A DNA stretch of 64,000 nt from assembly GCA_023391635.1 (NCBI GenBank), contig JAEWAQ010000009.1, positions 9,690-73,689 of the forward strand, given 5' to 3'. The notes under the pieces are model-generated. The model was given only the letters and a program-made list of their open reading frames with translations. It did no database searches and was not told the DNA's origin. The position numbers and the translations under genes were made by a program. Of the stretch, positions 34,421-43,150 are shown in pieces; position 1 is the stretch's first letter, and the number at the start of each line of letters is the position of its first letter. This stretch comes from Bacillota bacterium (GTDB lineage Bacteria; Bacillota; Bacilli; Paenibacillales; Paenibacillaceae).

Positions 34421-34606
34421 CTCGTCTCTTCTCCTCTCGAACTCGTCTCAGCTCAGGCTCGGCTTCATTCGCTATCGCGAATTCCCACTATTTTGCCATG
34501 CCGAGAGCCTGCCGTCAACCAGGTATGCGCCGTGCGATTGATTTCTTCGCGCATCTCTTCTATGATGATAAAAACGGCAAAGCTTGCCAATCACAGGAGC
34601 GATCCC

Positions 34607-34840
34607 ATGTTCGAGAAACATACGGTCTACAAACTCGATCACTACAATATGCTGACGGTGGAAGTGCAAGGCAAAACGCTTGTCGTTCGCGAGATCTCCG
34701 ATCAATGGGGCGAAGAAACGCACAAGTTCCTCAGCCGTCCCGAGATGATGGATTGGGCAAACCGACGTTTTCGCCCGGACGATTTTCCCGGCGGTGAAGA
34801 AGAGTACCGGCAAGTCATTGCCAAACTAAAGGCTATCTAG
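34607..34840 (+). CDS. Small uncharacterised protein, 77 residues
   Basis: Short soluble protein, not recognised. Sequence MFEKHTVYKLDHYNMLTVEVQGKTLVV suggests three beta strands, followed by helices with EETHKFLSRPEMMDWANRRF and an acidic end. CAGGAGC precedes the ATG by 6 nt, and codon use resembles its neighbours, so it is likely a real gene. It is 37 bp upstream of a tiny membrane-protein gene in the same direction, so they may be co-transcribed. Confidence 0.6.
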   Translation: MFEKHTVYKLDHYNMLTVEVQGKTLVVREISDQWGEETHKFLSRPEMMDWANRRFRPDDFPGGEEEYRQVIAKLKAI

Positions 34841-34877
34841 ACCAGGCAATCGTCAAGATGGGGAGGCCCTGAAATCC

Positions 34878-35057
34878 GTGGCGGACAGCTCAACGCTTAT
34901 CTACATCATCTCCAGCTTCGCGCTCGGCGTCATTCTCATCCTGAGCCGCGACCGCATACCGAATCGATTAAAGCGAGGGATGGCGATCCTCTCGATCCTG
35001 TTCATCGCGTTCGCCTTTTTCCTGATCGTCTACAGTTTCTTTACCGCCGGCACATAA
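34878..35057 (+). CDS. Tiny membrane protein, 59 residues
   Basis: The GTG at 34878 lies 10 nt after GGGGAGG. The product (VADSSTLIYIISSFALGV at the start) has two hydrophobic segments, about res 6-22 and 37-54, separated by a basic loop with SRDRIPNRLKRG, so it should be a two-pass hairpin in the membrane. It fits the composition of small membrane proteins that accompany stress or transport genes, but I know no family. It is 100 bp upstream of pepF. Confidence 0.6.
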   Translation: MADSSTLIYIISSFALGVILILSRDRIPNRLKRGMAILSILFIAFAFFLIVYSFFTAGT

Positions 35058-35157
35058 ACGTACAAGGTCGGTCTGAAGAAGGTCATGAAATCCGGCAGGC
35101 AAGGACATACTAGTGCGGAAAACATTTCCTGGAGCCGGTGGTTCCCAAGGAGGCCGC

Positions 35158-37047
35158 ATGAAGACGTTCGCAGTGCCGATCGCCGCCGCTCTGGCGGCGT
35201 TGTCATTATTCAGTGCTACGACATTACCGAGGAGGGAAATTCCCGCGATGACCCAAGTATCGAAGAGAAGCGAAACCGCGAAAGAAACGATGTGGCGCCT
35301 GGAAGACTTGTTCCCGAGCCAGGACGCCTGGAATGACGAATACGCCAAAGTCCGGAAGCTGATCGGCGAAATCGCCGGCTTCCAAGGCAAGCTGAAGGAC
35401 GCTGACGAAATCGCGCGCTGTTTCGCTTTGGAGGATGAAATTTCCCTGTACACGGAACGGCTGTACGTATACGCGAATATGCACCACCACGAAGACACGG
35501 CGGAACCGACGTACCAAGCGTTGTCGGACAAATCCAAGAAGCTGAGTGTAGAAGTTTCCGAGGCGCTCTCCTTCATCACGCCCGAAATTCTCGGCCTGTC
35601 GGAAGACGAACTGCGGGGCTTGATTGACAACGCGCAGCTCGCGAAGTACAAGCGGACGCTCTCCGAGATGCTTCGCCAGAAGCCGCACACCTTGTCCAAG
35701 AACGAAGAAGCTCTGTTGGCCCAGGTCGGGAACGTATCGCAAGCGCCGGGCACGATCTTCGGCATGATGAACAACGCGGACATGAAGTTCCCGAAGGTGA
35801 AGAACGACAAGGGTGAGGAGGTCGAGCTGACGCACGGCACGTACATTCAGTTCCTGGAAAGCCGCAGTCAAGACGTTCGCCGCGATGCTTTCAAGGCGAT
35901 GTACGACACCTATGGCAAATGGAAGAACACGCTGGCCTCCACGCTCTCTGCCAACGTGACGAAGAACCTGTTCTACGCCAAAGCCCGCAAATATCCATCC
36001 GCGCTGGAGATGTCGCTTTTCGGCGACAACATCCCGAAGTCGGTGTATGAAAACCTGATCGCCACGATCCACGAGCATCTGCCGCTCATGCATCGCTACA
36101 TGGCTTTGCGCAAAAAGCTGCTGAAGCTGGACGAATTGCATATGTACGACCTGTTCACGCCGCTCGTCGAAGAATTCGACATGGATATCACTTATGGTGA
36201 AGCCAAGAAGAAAGTCTACGACAGCCTCGCCCCGCTCGGCGATGACTATCGCAAGACGCTGCAGGAAGGCTTCGATGGCGGCTGGATCGACGTGTACGAG
36301 AACGAGGGCAAGCGCAGCGGCGCTTACAGCTGGGGCGCCTTCGGCACGCATCCGTACGTGCTGCTCAATCACAAGGACAACCTGAACAGCATGTTCACGT
36401 TGACGCACGAGATGGGCCACGCGCTGCATTCCTATTATTCAGACGCCAGCAACGACTATCGCGACGCCCAGTACACAATCTTCCTGGCAGAAGTCGCCTC
36501 CACGCTGAACGAAGCGCTCTTGATGCACAACATGCTGGAGAAGTCGACAGATCCGAAGGAAAAAATGTACCTGCTGACCTACTACGCCGACCAATTCCGC
36601 ACGACGGTGTTCCGCCAGACGATGTTCGCGGAGTTCGAGAAGATCATCCACGAGAAGGCAGAGCAAGGCGAGGCGCTGACCCCGCAGGAGCTATCCAAGA
36701 TCTACTACGATCTGAACGTGCGGTATTACGGCGACAACATGGTCGTGGACAAGGACATCGAGATGGAATGGGCGCGGATTCCGCACTTCTACACAAGCTT
36801 CTACGTGTACAAGTATGCGACGGGATTCTCGGCGGCCACCAGCTTCGCCAAGCAAATCACGGAAGAAGGCACGCCGGCCGTGGAGCGTTACCTCGGCTTC
36901 CTGAAGAGTGGCGGCAGCGACTACTCGATCAACATCCTGAAGAAAGCCGGCGTTGACATGTCCTCGCCCGAGCCGATCCGGCAAGCGATGAGCGTGTTCG
37001 AAGGATTGATCGCGCAGATGGAGCAGTTGACGGGCGGCGGCAAGTAA
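35158..37047 (+). CDS. pepF: Oligoendopeptidase F (M3 family)
   Basis: Zinc metallopeptidase that cuts short peptides. The catalytic motif HEMGHALHSY (HExxH) and the downstream glutamate in FLAEVASTLNEALL are intact; the fold covers the rest of the protein. Two starts are plausible. ATG 35158 follows a near-perfect AAGGAGG and adds 30 residues (MKTFAVPIAAALAALSLFS start) that look like a signal peptide. ATG 35248 follows GAGGAGGG and gives the usual cytoplasmic form of 599 residues beginning MTQVSKRSE. The longer one is reported here because its ribosome site has the better spacing (5 nt). A terminator follows at 37082. Confidence 0.93.
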   Translation: MKTFAVPIAAALAALSLFSATTLPRREIPAMTQVSKRSETAKETMWRLEDLFPSQDAWNDEYAKVRKLIGEIAGFQGKLKDADEIARCFALEDEISLYTERLYVYANMHHHEDTAEPTYQALSDKSKKLSVEVSEALSFITPEILGLSEDELRGLIDNAQLAKYKRTLSEMLRQKPHTLSKNEEALLAQVGNVSQAPGTIFGMMNNADMKFPKVKNDKGEEVELTHGTYIQFLESRSQDVRRDAFKAMYDTYGKWKNTLASTLSANVTKNLFYAKARKYPSALEMSLFGDNIPKSVYENLIATIHEHLPLMHRYMALRKKLLKLDELHMYDLFTPLVEEFDMDITYGEAKKKVYDSLAPLGDDYRKTLQEGFDGGWIDVYENEGKRSGAYSWGAFGTHPYVLLNHKDNLNSMFTLTHEMGHALHSYYSDASNDYRDAQYTIFLAEVASTLNEALLMHNMLEKSTDPKEKMYLLTYYADQFRTTVFRQTMFAEFEKIIHEKAEQGEALTPQELSKIYYDLNVRYYGDNMVVDKDIEMEWARIPHFYTSFYVYKYATGFSAATSFAKQITEEGTPAVERYLGFLKSGGSDYSINILKKAGVDMSSPEPIRQAMSVFEGLIAQMEQLTGGGK

Positions 37048-37081
37048 GTAAGTTGGAACGCAAAAATAAGATCGAGCGCAA

Positions 37082-37106
37082 GAAGCCGGCCATGCCGGCT
37101 TTTTTG
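37082..37106 (+). terminator. Terminator of pepF
   Basis: Hairpin with arms AAGCCGGC and GCCGGCTT around CAT, followed by TTTTTG, about 35 bp after the pepF stop. Confidence 0.9.
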
Positions 37107-37142
37107 CTGTCCGTTGCCCCGCTCTGTCCCGCCACGATCGCA

Positions 37143-37398
37143 GTAGCCCGGTTTCACCCGCTTACATCGCCGCTCATTCCCGCCACGATCGCAGTAACCC
37201 GGCATTACCCGCTTACATCGCCGCTCGCGCCCGCCACCCTCACTGTAACCCGGCTTCACCCGCTTACAACGCCGCTCACACTCGCCACCCCCACTGTAAC
37301 CCGGCTTCACCCGCTTACATCGCCGCTCACGCCCGCCACCCTCACTGTAACCCGGCTTCCCCCGCTTACAACGCCGTTTACACTTGCCACCCCCACTG
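37143..37398. repeat. Intergenic palindrome array D (five 51-bp units)
   Basis: Anchors GTAACCCGG (first copy GTAGCCCGG) at 37143, 37194, 37245, 37296 and 37347 are exactly 51 bp apart. Each unit has imperfect arms GTAACCCGG and CCCGCTTAC (seven of nine pairs) with a five-base loop, followed by a C-rich spacer (GCCGCTCACGCCCGCCACC type). The last unit decays near 37398. It follows the pepF terminator. Confidence 0.88.
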
Positions 37399-37458
37399 GA
37401 ACCGGCGTCTTCCTATAAATCGGATGGCTTGTCTGTCTGTTGAGATGATGCATCCCTT

Positions 37459-37700
37459 CGTATAAATCGAGCTAGGGGCGGTTACCGGGGCGGCAGTATG
37501 AGGTTTTTCGTATAAACTGAGCTCGAGACGGCTCCCGGGGAGGCAATGTGTGCGGTTTTTCGTACAAATCGGGCTAGGGGACGGCATCCGAGCGACAGTA
37601 TGTGCGATTTTTCGTACAAATCAGGCTCGAGACAGCTCCCACGGCGACACTGTGTGCGATTTTTCGTACAAATCCGGCTCGGAGGGCACACGAAACGGTC
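37459..37700. repeat. Intergenic palindrome array E (50-52-bp units)
   Basis: Anchors TCGTA(C/T)AAA at 37459, 37509, 37561, 37613 and 37665 give periods of 50, 52, 52 and 52 bp. The units hold arms like TGTGCGA and TCGTACA around a T-rich loop, followed by CGGGCT or AGGCTCGAGACGGC-type spacers. It directly follows array D, with an unrelated spacer sequence, and ends near the stop of the glycosylase gene at 37719. Confidence 0.85.
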
Positions 37701-37718
37701 ATCGAACAGAGCCCGTTA

Positions 37719-38225
37719 CTATCGCATATACGCCAGAATTTCCTTCCACGCCGTCAGCCGGTCCTCCAGGCCCCGGTATTGCGGCGTCGGAATCGGGCTG
37801 GTCGAAGGCATGCGCAGCACGGTCCGGTTCGCCACCTCCGGCGCAGTCCCGTGGTGCCGCTTCAGCTCCGCGAACGACTTGCTGCCATTGCATGCGATCG
37901 TCTTCACCTGCGGGTATCGTCTCAGCAATCCGGGGATGTCATTCGGCACCGTATCCTTGATATTGGCGTCCAGACTCCCTTCCCGCTCGCAAGCGGCAAT
38001 GGCGTCCCACAGCGCGATTCGATACTTGAGCGCGAAAGCAAGCCGCGAATCGTAGTCGTCGTCCGGAGCTCTGTCCTCGAACAGGGCGTACAGGATCGAC
38101 CATAAATAGTTACGCGGGTTGCCGTAATACTGGTGCGCCGCGAGCGACGCGGCGCCCGGCATGCTGCCCAGCACGAGCAGGACGGACCGGTCGTCTATAA
38201 TAGGCGGAAAAGATCGTACGATCAT
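37719..38225 (-). CDS. DNA-deoxyinosine/uracil-DNA glycosylase-type protein
   Basis: Base-excision repair enzyme of the uracil-DNA glycosylase superfamily, 168 residues. VLGSMPGAASLAAHQYYG carries the catalytic-loop equivalent (GSMPG), NPRNYLW follows, and the C-terminal MPSTSPIPTPQYRG is in the position of the second active-site loop. The combination matches the TIGR04274-type DNA-deoxyinosine (hypoxanthine) glycosylases. ATG 38225 follows AAGGAAC. It is convergent with pepF and divergent from the ktrB-like gene 90 bp away. Confidence 0.85.
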   Translation of the reverse strand: MIVRSFPPIIDDRSVLLVLGSMPGAASLAAHQYYGNPRNYLWSILYALFEDRAPDDDYDSRLAFALKYRIALWDAIAACEREGSLDANIKDTVPNDIPGLLRRYPQVKTIACNGSKSFAELKRHHGTAPEVANRTVLRMPSTSPIPTPQYRGLEDRLTAWKEILAYMR

Positions 38226-38314
38226 GGACTGGTTCCTTCTTTCTCGTTGCGTTACAATAAGTGATGATTATAAGGATACCAATAATCCATGACAAAGAAA
38301 CGAGTTGTTCGCAT

Positions 38315-39649
38315 TTGAAACCTGACGTTTCCTTCCTGTCCCGGCGATCTCCGCAGCAAGTGCTCGTGATCGGCTTTGCCTTGCTGATCGTCGTCGGCAC
38401 GTTGTTGCTGCTGCTTCCGATCTCCGTAGCGAAAGGCGCCGAAATCAACTTTCAGGATACACTATTTATCGCGACTTCGGCCGCGACCGTTACCGGACTC
38501 GTCGTTGTGGATGTAGGTCAGACGTTTTCCCTGTTCGGCCAAGCCGTGCTTCTCGTGCTGATTCAAGCAGGCGGCATCGGGTTCATGACGATGACGACCA
38601 TGTTCGCGCTGTTTCTCGGCAAGCGGATCTCGTTCAAAGAGCGGCTGGTGCTGAAAGAATCGCTGAATTTTCATAACACCGAAGGCGTCGTTCGATTGAT
38701 TCGCAAAGCTTTGTTCTACTCGCTGGTCATCGAAGCCGCGGGCACTTTGATGCTGTCCGTCTATTGGATCAGCGAAATGCCGTTCGGCCAAGCGTTATAT
38801 TACGGATTATTCCATACGATCTCCATCTTTAACAACTGCGGCTTCGACCTGATCGGAGGCTTCGCCCCCTATGTGGGCGACCTCTACTTCAATATCGTAT
38901 CCGCGGTGCTGATCTTTCTGGGCAGCGTCGGGTTCATCGTGCTGTCCGATCTGTTCGATCTGCCGAAAGTTCGCAAATTGTCGCTGCACAGCAAAGTCGT
39001 GCTGACTTTCTCGGGCGGCTTGGTCGTCATTGGCGCCGTCGTCATCTTTATTTTCGAGTATACGAACGGAGCATCGACAGGAACGCTGGGCATCGGGGAA
39101 AAAGCGCTCGCCTCCTTCTTCCAGTCGGTCAGCTTGCGTTCTTCCGGCACCAGCACCTTGCATATTGAATCGCTGCGCCAGGCGACGCAATTTTTCATGG
39201 TCATCCTCATGTTCATCGGCGCCGCGCCCGGCTCTACCGGCGGCGGCATCAAGGTCACGACGTTCGCCATCATGACCGCTGCCTTCTACACGATGATCCG
39301 AGGCAAAGAAGACGTCGACCTGTTCCGCAGCCGCATTTCCAAAGAACTAGTGTACAAAGCGATCACCGTCATGTTCGTCGGCTTGTTCATCGTCGTCAGC
39401 GCCACGATCGTGCTCAGCTTCTCCGAGAACCAGCCGTTCCTGACCGTTCTCTACGAGACGACGTCCGCCTTCGGCACGGTCGGCTTCAGCGCGGGGCTGA
39501 CTTCACAGCTGACCGGCTTCGGCAAGACCGTCCTGATCCTGCTCATGTTCGCCGGCCGGCTCGGCCCGTTCACGATCGCCCTGGCGCTGCAATCCAAGGC
39601 CAAGAAGGAGCTGTTCCGCTACCCGGAAGGCAAGATTATCCTCGGCTGA
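38315..39649 (+). CDS. KtrB/TrkH-family potassium (or sodium-coupled) transporter subunit
   Basis: Ion-translocating membrane subunit of a Ktr/Trk system, about 444 residues. Four pore-loop repeats each with a central selectivity glycine are visible: SAATVTGLVVVDVG (first), FNNCGFDLIGGF (second), SLRSSGTSTLHI (third) and SAFGTVGFSAGLTS (fourth), separated by paired membrane helices. A conserved GSTGGGIKVTTFAI lies before the fourth. The TTG at 38315 gives LKPDVSF as start but lacks a clear ribosome site; an ATG at 38261 is an alternative. No KtrA-type regulatory subunit is next to it. Confidence 0.9.
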   Translation: MKPDVSFLSRRSPQQVLVIGFALLIVVGTLLLLLPISVAKGAEINFQDTLFIATSAATVTGLVVVDVGQTFSLFGQAVLLVLIQAGGIGFMTMTTMFALFLGKRISFKERLVLKESLNFHNTEGVVRLIRKALFYSLVIEAAGTLMLSVYWISEMPFGQALYYGLFHTISIFNNCGFDLIGGFAPYVGDLYFNIVSAVLIFLGSVGFIVLSDLFDLPKVRKLSLHSKVVLTFSGGLVVIGAVVIFIFEYTNGASTGTLGIGEKALASFFQSVSLRSSGTSTLHIESLRQATQFFMVILMFIGAAPGSTGGGIKVTTFAIMTAAFYTMIRGKEDVDLFRSRISKELVYKAITVMFVGLFIVVSATIVLSFSENQPFLTVLYETTSAFGTVGFSAGLTSQLTGFGKTVLILLMFAGRLGPFTIALALQSKAKKELFRYPEGKIILG

Positions 39650-39662
39650 ACGCACACCGAAG

Positions 39663-39696
39663 CGCCCGCATCCATGCTCGGAGGACGGGCGTTTTT
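39663..39696 (+). terminator. Terminator of the KtrB-like gene
   Basis: Arms CGCCCG (39663) and CGGGCG (39686) followed by TTTTTCC, 14 bp after the stop. Confidence 0.75.
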
Positions 39697-39720
39697 CCTA
39701 TTTACCGGACCTAACTCACC

Positions 39721-40551
39721 TTACCCCTTGACGCTGCCGGCCGTCAATCCGTCGATAATCTTCTTCTGCAGGAACGCGTACAGAACAAGCACTGGCGTTA
39801 CCGAGAAGACGATCCCCGTGCAGATGAGCGGGTAATTGGTCTGATAAGCGTCGCGGAACCCGACCATGCCGGTCGGCAGCGTCTTGAGCTTGTCGGAGCT
39901 GATGAAGAAGTTGGACAGCAGGTATTCGTTCCAGTTGCCCAAATAATTGACGATGAACACCGTCACGAGCGCAGGCATCGTGATCGGCAGAATGACCCGC
40001 GCGAATAGTCCCGGCGCGCCAAGTCCGTCGACAATCGCCGCTTCCTCCAGTTCCGAAGGAACCGAGCGCATGAACGCGGAAATCAGCAGGATGCTAAACG
40101 GCAAGGCGCCGGCCGTGTAAGGGAGATACAGCGCCCAATGGGTGTTTAGAATGTGCAGATCCATCATGAGGATATATTGAGCGATGAACAGCACATTGCC
40201 GGGGATGAGCATGCCGATCAGGACGAATTGATAAATCGCCTTGCTCGTCCGGACGAACTTCATGCGCGTGAGCGCGAAGGACGTCGCCGCAGCCAGCAGC
40301 ACTCCCGATACGGCCGCGGTCAAGCTCAGATAGAGGCTGTTGAAGAAATAGACGTTGATTTTCGCTTGTTTCCAGGCTTTGATGTAATTGTCGAAGAACA
40401 ATTCCTTCGGAAATCCGAGCGGGTGAGCCGCTACTTCCGCGTTCGATTCCTTAAAGGACGAGAACAGCACGATCGCGAAGGGAATCATTATTATCGCAAC
40501 GTAAGCGAGCAGGACGACATGGGGCACCGCTCTTCGAATCGCCGTCGGCAT
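39721..40551 (-). CDS. ABC sugar transporter permease (MalG type)
   Basis: Inner-membrane permease of a carbohydrate ABC importer, 276 residues. Six hydrophobic segments; the EAA loop that contacts the ATPase reads EEAAIVDGLGAPGLFARVI and is followed by LPITMPALV. The ATG at 40551 shares its A with the stop of the upstream permease gene, so the pair is translationally coupled; the SD AGGAAGGG is inside that gene. It works with the permease at 40551-41435 and the binding protein at 41529; the ATPase must come from elsewhere. Confidence 0.93.
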   Translation of the reverse strand: MPTAIRRAVPHVVLLAYVAIIMIPFAIVLFSSFKESNAEVAAHPLGFPKELFFDNYIKAWKQAKINVYFFNSLYLSLTAAVSGVLLAAATSFALTRMKFVRTSKAIYQFVLIGMLIPGNVLFIAQYILMMDLHILNTHWALYLPYTAGALPFSILLISAFMRSVPSELEEAAIVDGLGAPGLFARVILPITMPALVTVFIVNYLGNWNEYLLSNFFISSDKLKTLPTGMVGFRDAYQTNYPLICTGIVFSVTPVLVLYAFLQKKIIDGLTAGSVKG

Positions 40552-41435
40552 CAATATTCGATCCCTTCCTGTTTTCTTGCGAAGATCAGTTGGTAGCAAG
40601 CCGTGAGCAGGAGCGCAATGGCGAAGATAAGAATGGACAGCGCCATCGCGTAGCCATATTCGCCATATCGGGTGCCTTGATTGACCATATAGGACGCCAT
40701 GACTTCCGTCGCGCCGGCCGGTCCCCCGTTCGTCATGACAAGCACGATGTCGATGACGCGCATGGCGCCGGCAATCGACAGCATGACCACGACGGAGATG
40801 ATCGGCATGATCAGCGGCACCGTAATGCGGATCGCCCTTTGAAAGCCCGTCGCTCCATCGATGGAAGCCGCTTCGTTAATTTCCTTGGGCAACGACAGAA
40901 TCGCAGCGAGAATGAGCACGATATAGAACCCCATCCACTGCCACGCGTTCGTCACCAAGATCGAGAGCATCGCCCACTTCGTATCTCCGAGCCACATGAT
41001 CGGCTCGCCGCCGAACAGCTCGACGATCTTGTTGAACAATCCGTCGTTCGGATGATACAAGAATCCCCACAGGATGCCGATGATCGATGTCGACAGGATC
41101 GCCGGCATGAATACGGTCGTCTTGTACAGCCCTTGCAGCTTGCGTACGCTGCTGATCAGCAGCGAGAAGAAGATGATGAGCGGAACCTGCAGAAAGACGG
41201 AGAACAAGATGAAATACATGTTGTTGCGAACCGACACCCAGAAATCAGAATCCGCAAATGCCTGCCGAAAGTTATCCAGTCCGACGTAACGGGCCGTCTC
41301 CAGCGCATTCCAATCCGTAAACCCGTATCCGACCGAGGTCAGCAACGTGTAGATAAAAAACAGAAAATACAACGCCAAGCTTGGCAGTACAAACGACCAG
41401 TAGACAATCGGATTTTTCAATGCGCTTTTCATCAT
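40551..41435 (-). CDS. ABC sugar transporter permease (MalF/UgpA type)
   Basis: Partner permease, 294 residues, six membrane segments; EAA loop NEAASIDGATGFQRAIRIT (about res 195-213). It starts with a double ATG after AGGTGAG. The order binding protein, MalF-type, MalG-type is typical of Paenibacillus type I carbohydrate importers. The substrate cannot be inferred: no hydrolase or regulator is adjacent. Confidence 0.93.
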   Translation of the reverse strand: MMKSALKNPIVYWSFVLPSLALYFLFFIYTLLTSVGYGFTDWNALETARYVGLDNFRQAFADSDFWVSVRNNMYFILFSVFLQVPLIIFFSLLISSVRKLQGLYKTTVFMPAILSTSIIGILWGFLYHPNDGLFNKIVELFGGEPIMWLGDTKWAMLSILVTNAWQWMGFYIVLILAAILSLPKEINEAASIDGATGFQRAIRITVPLIMPIISVVVMLSIAGAMRVIDIVLVMTNGGPAGATEVMASYMVNQGTRYGEYGYAMALSILIFAIALLLTACYQLIFARKQEGIEY

Positions 41436-41456
41436 TTTCTCACCTATTCGCAGTCA

Positions 41457-41496
41457 GGGGCGCCGCATCACGTCATGTGCAGATGAGCGGCACCCC
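41457..41496 (-). promoter_or_regulatory. Intercistronic hairpin between binding protein and permease genes
   Basis: Arms GGGGTGCCGC and GCGGCGCCCC on the minus strand, 20-nt loop, no T run. Such hairpins often follow binding-protein genes, stabilise their mRNA and attenuate permease expression. Confidence 0.6.
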
Positions 41497-41528
41497 CGAA
41501 TTCGTAAAATCATGGAGCTGGTATGCGA

Positions 41529-42929
41529 TTACTGAGCAGCCATTTCCGCATCCGATACTTTCTGGATCGCATCCGCCATCTCTTGCGCGGTCGTTCTCCC
41601 GGCGATCAGCAGTTGGATTTGTTTCTCGGACTCCCCGTTCACCTTGGAGACGACAAGCGAATCGAAATGCGGGAACACCGTCGTGGCGCCTTTGTTCGCT
41701 TCCAAAATTTTGGAGATGACCGGGTCATCGCTCGTAAGCTGATCAGCGGGCACCTTCATCGAAGGCAGCACGCCGTCTTCCTTGAAGCCGCGAATCTGGA
41801 ATTCGTCGTTATACAGGTTTTTGACGAACGCCTTGACAGCCTTCAATTCATTGTCGTTCAGATCGGCGGAGAAGCCGTACCCGTTGTTCTGATTGTAGTT
41901 GACGGCCGTTTGGTCGCCTTTGCCGCCCGACACGGACGGGAATGCGATGTAGGCCACCTTGCCTGCCAGCACCTTGCCGATCGCATCACCCTCCGCCTTG
42001 AAGGAGGACGCGCGCCATGTGCCGTCGAACAGCATGCCGGCTTTGCCGGTGATAAATTGGTCGGTCTGACCGGCATAATCGATGCCGAGCTCGCCTTTGG
42101 TGAAATAGCCCTTCTTCACCCATTCCTCGTATTTCGCGAATGCCGCCACCACTTCCGGCTCATTCCACTTGCGGGAGCCATTGCCGAGCCCTGCTTGCGT
42201 GTCGGGACCGGCGTAGCGGGCGATCATCGTATTGACCATCATGAGCGGCACCCATGCGGCAGAGGAGCCCATGGCGAACGGGGTAATGCCGTTCTTCTTC
42301 AACGTCTCCGCTGCGGCTTCCAACTCTTCGAGCGTCTTCGGCGGATTGATGCCGTATTTCGAGAAAATTTCCGTATTGTAGAACAGTCCTTCGGAGCTGG
42401 CGCCGATCGGCAGTCCATAAATTTTGCCATCGACAATGAAATTGGACAGATCCGTGAATTTGTCTTTGATGCCTAGTTCATCGAGAATCGCCGTCAATTC
42501 CAACAGCTTGCCCGCCTTCGCGTACTTCTGCCCGTCGCCCGGACCGCCGAACAAATCGAAAATTTTCGGAGGATTGCCCGTCGCCATCTCCGCCGGCAGC
42601 TTCGTCCAACGATTGACTGAATCTTCCACCGCATCGTATTCGAAGTTGGCTCCGGGGACATCAGCTTCCGAGCGCTTCACGACTTCGTCGAGAATCGCTT
42701 TGCGGAACTGCTGGGCAGCGCCGACTTGAATGTGGCGGAGCGATACGTCGAAGCGTTCGACTTTGGCTGGCTCGCTCGGGCTCGGACTTGGGCTTTCGCT
42801 CGCCTTCGCCGGTTCGCTGGAGGATGCTGAAGGACTTGGAGACGAGGCGTTGTTGCCGCCGCCGCATGCGGCGAGTACGGTCGATAAAGCAAGGATGATG
42901 GAAATGACGAGCATCAATCTTTTCTTCAC
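41529..42929 (-). CDS. Sugar-binding lipoprotein of an ABC importer
   Basis: Extracellular solute-binding protein family 1, 466 residues. Signal peptide with lipobox LAAC (cysteine about res 22), then a Ser/Pro/Glu-rich linker (about 25-60), and the two-lobed binding fold with the VPLMMVNTMIARYAG segment and GKAGMLFDGTWRA typical of the family. GTG 42929 lies 9 nt after AGGAGGG. First gene of the binding protein-permease-permease operon. Ligand likely an oligosaccharide. Confidence 0.92.
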   Translation of the reverse strand: MKKRLMLVISIILALSTVLAACGGGNNASSPSPSASSSEPAKASESPSPSPSEPAKVERFDVSLRHIQVGAAQQFRKAILDEVVKRSEADVPGANFEYDAVEDSVNRWTKLPAEMATGNPPKIFDLFGGPGDGQKYAKAGKLLELTAILDELGIKDKFTDLSNFIVDGKIYGLPIGASSEGLFYNTEIFSKYGINPPKTLEELEAAAETLKKNGITPFAMGSSAAWVPLMMVNTMIARYAGPDTQAGLGNGSRKWNEPEVVAAFAKYEEWVKKGYFTKGELGIDYAGQTDQFITGKAGMLFDGTWRASSFKAEGDAIGKVLAGKVAYIAFPSVSGGKGDQTAVNYNQNNGYGFSADLNDNELKAVKAFVKNLYNDEFQIRGFKEDGVLPSMKVPADQLTSDDPVISKILEANKGATTVFPHFDSLVVSKVNGESEKQIQLLIAGRTTAQEMADAIQKVSDAEMAAQ

Positions 42930-43150
42930 TGGAATGACCCTCCTAATTGGGATTCAGGTGGTGAAGCGGCTTACACTTTCATTCTAAAGGCGGATTGCCG
43001 CGAAGGAAGGGCTTCATTCCGATCATCGGGGATAAGATTCTCTATCTCGATTGCGGATGCGCTGATGCGAATCGAAAAAAAATGGAAAGGCAGCAGGATT
43101 CGACACGATTCGTCGCGAATATTTTCGAGGTACAGGTAAGGAGTGATTTT

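Noticed and set aside
35224..36429. A 401-residue minus-strand frame antisense to pepF
   Set aside because: Shadow of the pepF reading frame, no recognisable domain, no ribosome site.
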